Made by a program: the position numbers and the translations under genes | The notes under the pieces: model-generated | Database searches by the model: none | Told to the model about the DNA's origin: nothing | The model's input: the letters and a program-made list of their open reading frames with translations, nothing else | Part shown: positions 61,808 through 64,000 of the stretch, piece by piece | Layout of the letters: each line of letters begins with the position of its first letter | Position numbering within the stretch: position 1 is the first letter of the stretch | From: Theionarchaea archaeon | GTDB taxonomy: Archaea; Methanobacteriota_B; Thermococci; Methanofastidiosales; SZ-28-30 | DNA length: 64,000 nt | Assembly (NCBI GenBank): GCA_018992685.1 | Contig: JACVGT010000018.1 | Span: 186,001-250,000, forward strand | Reading direction: 5' to 3'

Positions 61808-64000
61808 GTGTCTGAAGCAAACACAAAGTTGATAAATCAAGCTGTGCGGGCTCTTGTAGAAGATGCAAAAGACGCTTTCATTGTCGTGGGTATTGAAGGA
61901 AAAATCCACCTTCTTAATAGAAAAGCACTTCGTCTTACCGGCAAGAATGAATCTTGTCTTGTGGGAGCCCCTGTAACAGACATCCTCACTGTACCTGGGG
62001 GACTTAGCATTTCTGCAGATTCTTCAGGTGATGAAGAAAGAGTTGTAAGAGCCCGTATGGCTACGTCAACCGGAAGAATTCCTGTCGATGTCCGGATAAA
62101 ACCCCTGTGCAATGGCACGGGATGTGTCGGGGCTGTCCTCATGATAAGAGGGAGAACCAGAGGGTTCGAGTTTTTAAGCTCCTTTGAGACAATGGGTGCA
62201 ATCCTTCAGAGACATTCTGACATAGAGCAGATTTACGAGACTCTGGGGGGGGAACTATCCCGCCTCCACATCAAAGTACTCCTGCTTGGCTACGAGAAAG
62301 AGTATTGCACCGTGGAATTCCATACACTGAGCAGCAAAAGAATGCGCATTATGGAGTTTATTGGAAGAGTGGTTTTCTCCACAATCAAGTTGAAAATAAC
62401 AGAAGAGGCATTCAGGAAAATGATGATCCAAAAAGCCCTCTTTTTCAATAATGTTTCTTCCATTGTGGAAAGTGCATCCCTGGACTATACAAGTGACGAC
62501 CTTAGGCAATTCCTCTCTTCAATTGGGATTTCCAGGGGGATCGCCGTGCCCCTACTGGCAGAAGATAAGGTATCGGGCATCCTCATGGTGTTTTCGTCTG
62601 AATTTATACCTGATGATACTCCTTCGGCATCCACGCTAGGGATTCAGGTATCTGTTGCCCTTGAACGGGCCCACCACTTCCAGCGGCTGGTTACCGATCT
62701 TAAAGCCCTGGAAGGACAGATTGCCATCAGAACTCAGGAACTGGTCCGGGTGAAGAATCAAATGGAAAGTATCGTGCAGAGCTCAGCAGATGCAATCGTT
62801 GCTACTGACTTGGAGGGAACGATAACCTTCGTTAACAGAGGGGCTGAAAGTATGTTTGGATTCCCCAAATCAGTCATTTTAGGGCAGCCCATTACCAATT
62901 TCTTTGCTGAAGGAAAGAAAGCAGCAAAGAGCTTGAGAAAGATTGTGTTAGAAAGGGGACGCATTGAGAATGCAGAGCTGTCTTTTAAAGTGAGTGGGGG
63001 AAGGTTGGCACCCGCACTGGCTTCTTTTTCTCTACTAAAAGATGAGAAAAGCAACGTCACTGGCATAATGGCCGTGTTGAGAGACGTCACCGAGCAGAAG
63101 AGGCTGCAGGAAACTCTCGAATCCCTGAATAGTGCAGCCAACCGTATCCAAAAATGCAGAACCCTGGAAGAGATCTTAAAGATCACTGCTGAGGAATTGA
63201 AGCGATTCAATTTTCACGTCGTATTCATGCTGTTCAACAATGACCACAGAAGAGGGAGAATCTCCCACATGACATCGAAGGAAAGACTGCAGCCAGTCGA
63301 GAGGAAAATGGGGAAACCCCTGAATGATATTGATTTTTCTCTTGAGAATCCACTGTATGACCAGCTGATCAGAAAAAAGGAAGCCATCTTCATTCAAGAT
63401 CTGCGATCCTTCTCCAGGTTACTTGTACCGTTCCCCATCACGAAGGTCTTTGATGAAGGATTTGATTTGCTGGAAATCTCGGACAAGAAAGCAATAGCAG
63501 TTCCTCTCATCCTTCATGACGAGGCAGTTGGGCTGCTGGGCGTACTGTCTGATGTGATCACTGCTCACGATATCCCCTCTATGACAGCTTTTGCCAACCA
63601 AGTATCCACAGCTCTGGAAAATGCCAGGCTGCTGGAAGAGAGTCAGCAGAGAGCAAGTGAGCTGACCAGGAACCTAAAGGAACAGGAAATGCTGCGAGAA
63701 CTGAATACGCGGCTGTTCCAGGCACGTTCCAGGAAAGTGGTGTTTGATGCAGCTTTTGAACGTATCCAGCAGATGGGATATCCCCTGTGTGTCCTTGTCA
63801 TGTTAAATGAAGAGAGGGATCGTGCCATGGTGGTCAGACTGGAAATGGACGATTTTTTGGTGGAATCCGTTCAGGATATGATTAGAACTGTGATCCCAGG
63901 ATTTACTATTAATGACTTTGCTGTTCCTGTTGAGAAGAACACTGTCCTTAGCTTGTTTTTTGAGAAGGAAATACCCCTGGTTACCTCTGACATCAGACAG
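61808..64000 (+). CDS. Multi-domain PAS/GAF signal-transduction protein, 3' end cut by window edge
   Basis: 731 residues are present from GTG 61808 and the frame is open at the edge. Order: PAS (about 12-115, DAFIVVGIEGKIHLLNRKAL), a GAF-like region (120-300, RGIAVPLLAEDKVSGILMVF), a coiled-coil linker, a second PAS (317-440, DAIVATDLEGTITFVNRGAESMFGF), a second GAF (445-610, AIAVPLILHDEAVGLLGVLS), then the beginning of a third GAF. No membrane segment is seen. A histidine kinase or other output domain may follow beyond the window; a cytoplasmic sensor is likely. Confidence 0.85.
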   Translation, partial: MSEANTKLINQAVRALVEDAKDAFIVVGIEGKIHLLNRKALRLTGKNESCLVGAPVTDILTVPGGLSISADSSGDEERVVRARMATSTGRIPVDVRIKPLCNGTGCVGAVLMIRGRTRGFEFLSSFETMGAILQRHSDIEQIYETLGGELSRLHIKVLLLGYEKEYCTVEFHTLSSKRMRIMEFIGRVVFSTIKLKITEEAFRKMMIQKALFFNNVSSIVESASLDYTSDDLRQFLSSIGISRGIAVPLLAEDKVSGILMVFSSEFIPDDTPSASTLGIQVSVALERAHHFQRLVTDLKALEGQIAIRTQELVRVKNQMESIVQSSADAIVATDLEGTITFVNRGAESMFGFPKSVILGQPITNFFAEGKKAAKSLRKIVLERGRIENAELSFKVSGGRLAPALASFSLLKDEKSNVTGIMAVLRDVTEQKRLQETLESLNSAANRIQKCRTLEEILKITAEELKRFNFHVVFMLFNNDHRRGRISHMTSKERLQPVERKMGKPLNDIDFSLENPLYDQLIRKKEAIFIQDLRSFSRLLVPFPITKVFDEGFDLLEISDKKAIAVPLILHDEAVGLLGVLSDVITAHDIPSMTAFANQVSTALENARLLEESQQRASELTRNLKEQEMLRELNTRLFQARSRKVVFDAAFERIQQMGYPLCVLVMLNEERDRAMVVRLEMDDFLVESVQDMIRTVIPGFTINDFAVPVEKNTVLSLFFEKEIPLVTSDIRQ

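Noticed and set aside
1-64000. tRNA, rRNA, CRISPR arrays, insertion sequences, origin of replication
   Set aside because: No tRNA-like GTTCRA arms with matching acceptor stems, no spaced direct repeats, no transposase and no origin repeats were seen in the gene-free intervals.

Overview
The window is archaeal and most likely from an anaerobic, heterotrophic euryarchaeon. It carries a one-domain archaeal histone, the small primase subunit, aIF2-gamma, aIF5B, the eukaryote-like ribosomal proteins L7Ae, S28e, L24e and S6e, isopentenyl phosphate kinase, type 2 IPP isomerase and a DUF835 sensor. Many genes have a TATA-like box about 25 bases before a start codon with no leader, as expected for archaeal promoters; others have GGTGA/GAGGTGA ribosome binding sites. 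TAA, TAG and TGA all serve as stops. Histone plus DUF835 argues against classical Thermoplasmatales. A sediment lineage such as Theionarchaea or a relative of Thermococci would fit, but this is a guess from gene content. I found no rRNA, tRNA, CRISPR array or insertion sequence.

Layout. 1-6.8 kb: a truncated membrane hydrolase, then a leftward redox cluster (AGPS/GlcD-like flavoprotein, CCG-type iron-sulfur protein, GlpA-like BON-DAO-BFD protein, NAD/FAD oxidoreductase). 7-13.5 kb: secreted subtilisin, a three-gene leftward group of two DUF4388-like proteins and a sensory-type membrane protein, a GNAT enzyme, a 54-residue zinc protein and an STT3-like membrane glycosyltransferase. 13.7-22.3 kb: tungsten aldehyde:ferredoxin oxidoreductase with an overlapping MoaD-like carrier, a secreted thioredoxin, a divergent regulator/acyltransferase pair around a palindromic operator, and an ABC-2 exporter. 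22.3-25.6 kb: a four-subunit sodium-pumping methylmalonyl-CoA decarboxylase. 25.7-29.6 kb: double GNAT, primase PriS overlapping adenylate kinase, and a 7TM-Cys-rich-DUF835 sensor. 29.8-33.1 kb: a four-subunit amine/amino-acid dehydrogenase of the proline dehydrogenase/sarcosine oxidase type. 33.2-37.7 kb: an arsenic island (ArsR, Acr3, ArsG, ArsF, ArsE-like thioredoxin, ferredoxin, ArsP). 37.7-42.5 kb: SfsA, an amidohydrolase, ornithine cyclodeaminase, GcvT and GcvH. 42.9-45.7 kb: histone, then the operon AlaX, a 45-residue membrane peptide, IPK and Nth. 45.8-47.1 kb: the B12 subunit of methylmalonyl-CoA mutase and MeaB. 47.3-52.7 kb: the translation operon L7Ae-S28e-L24e-Ndk-aIF5B-S6e-aIF2gamma-PIN. 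53-57.5 kb: roadblock-like protein, IPP isomerase, phosphatidyltransferase and B12-dependent ribonucleotide reductase. 57.8-64 kb: three secreted or anchored proteins and a large truncated PAS/GAF sensor.

How the genes may work together. Ornithine cyclodeaminase makes proline, a possible substrate for the four-subunit flavoenzyme. MeaB, the mutase B12 subunit and the sodium-pumping decarboxylase are parts of one succinyl-CoA to propionyl-CoA route that stores energy as a sodium gradient. AOR, the flavin/iron-sulfur dehydrogenases and the secreted peptidases fit protein or amino-acid fermentation. Two enzymes (mutase and NrdJ) depend on B12. IPK, IPP isomerase and the CDP-alcohol phosphatidyltransferase serve archaeal lipid synthesis. 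The arsenic island is the clearest accessory block: beside standard arsenite efflux it holds what looks like the ArsEFG module and ArsP, both known from organoarsenical resistance in bacteria.
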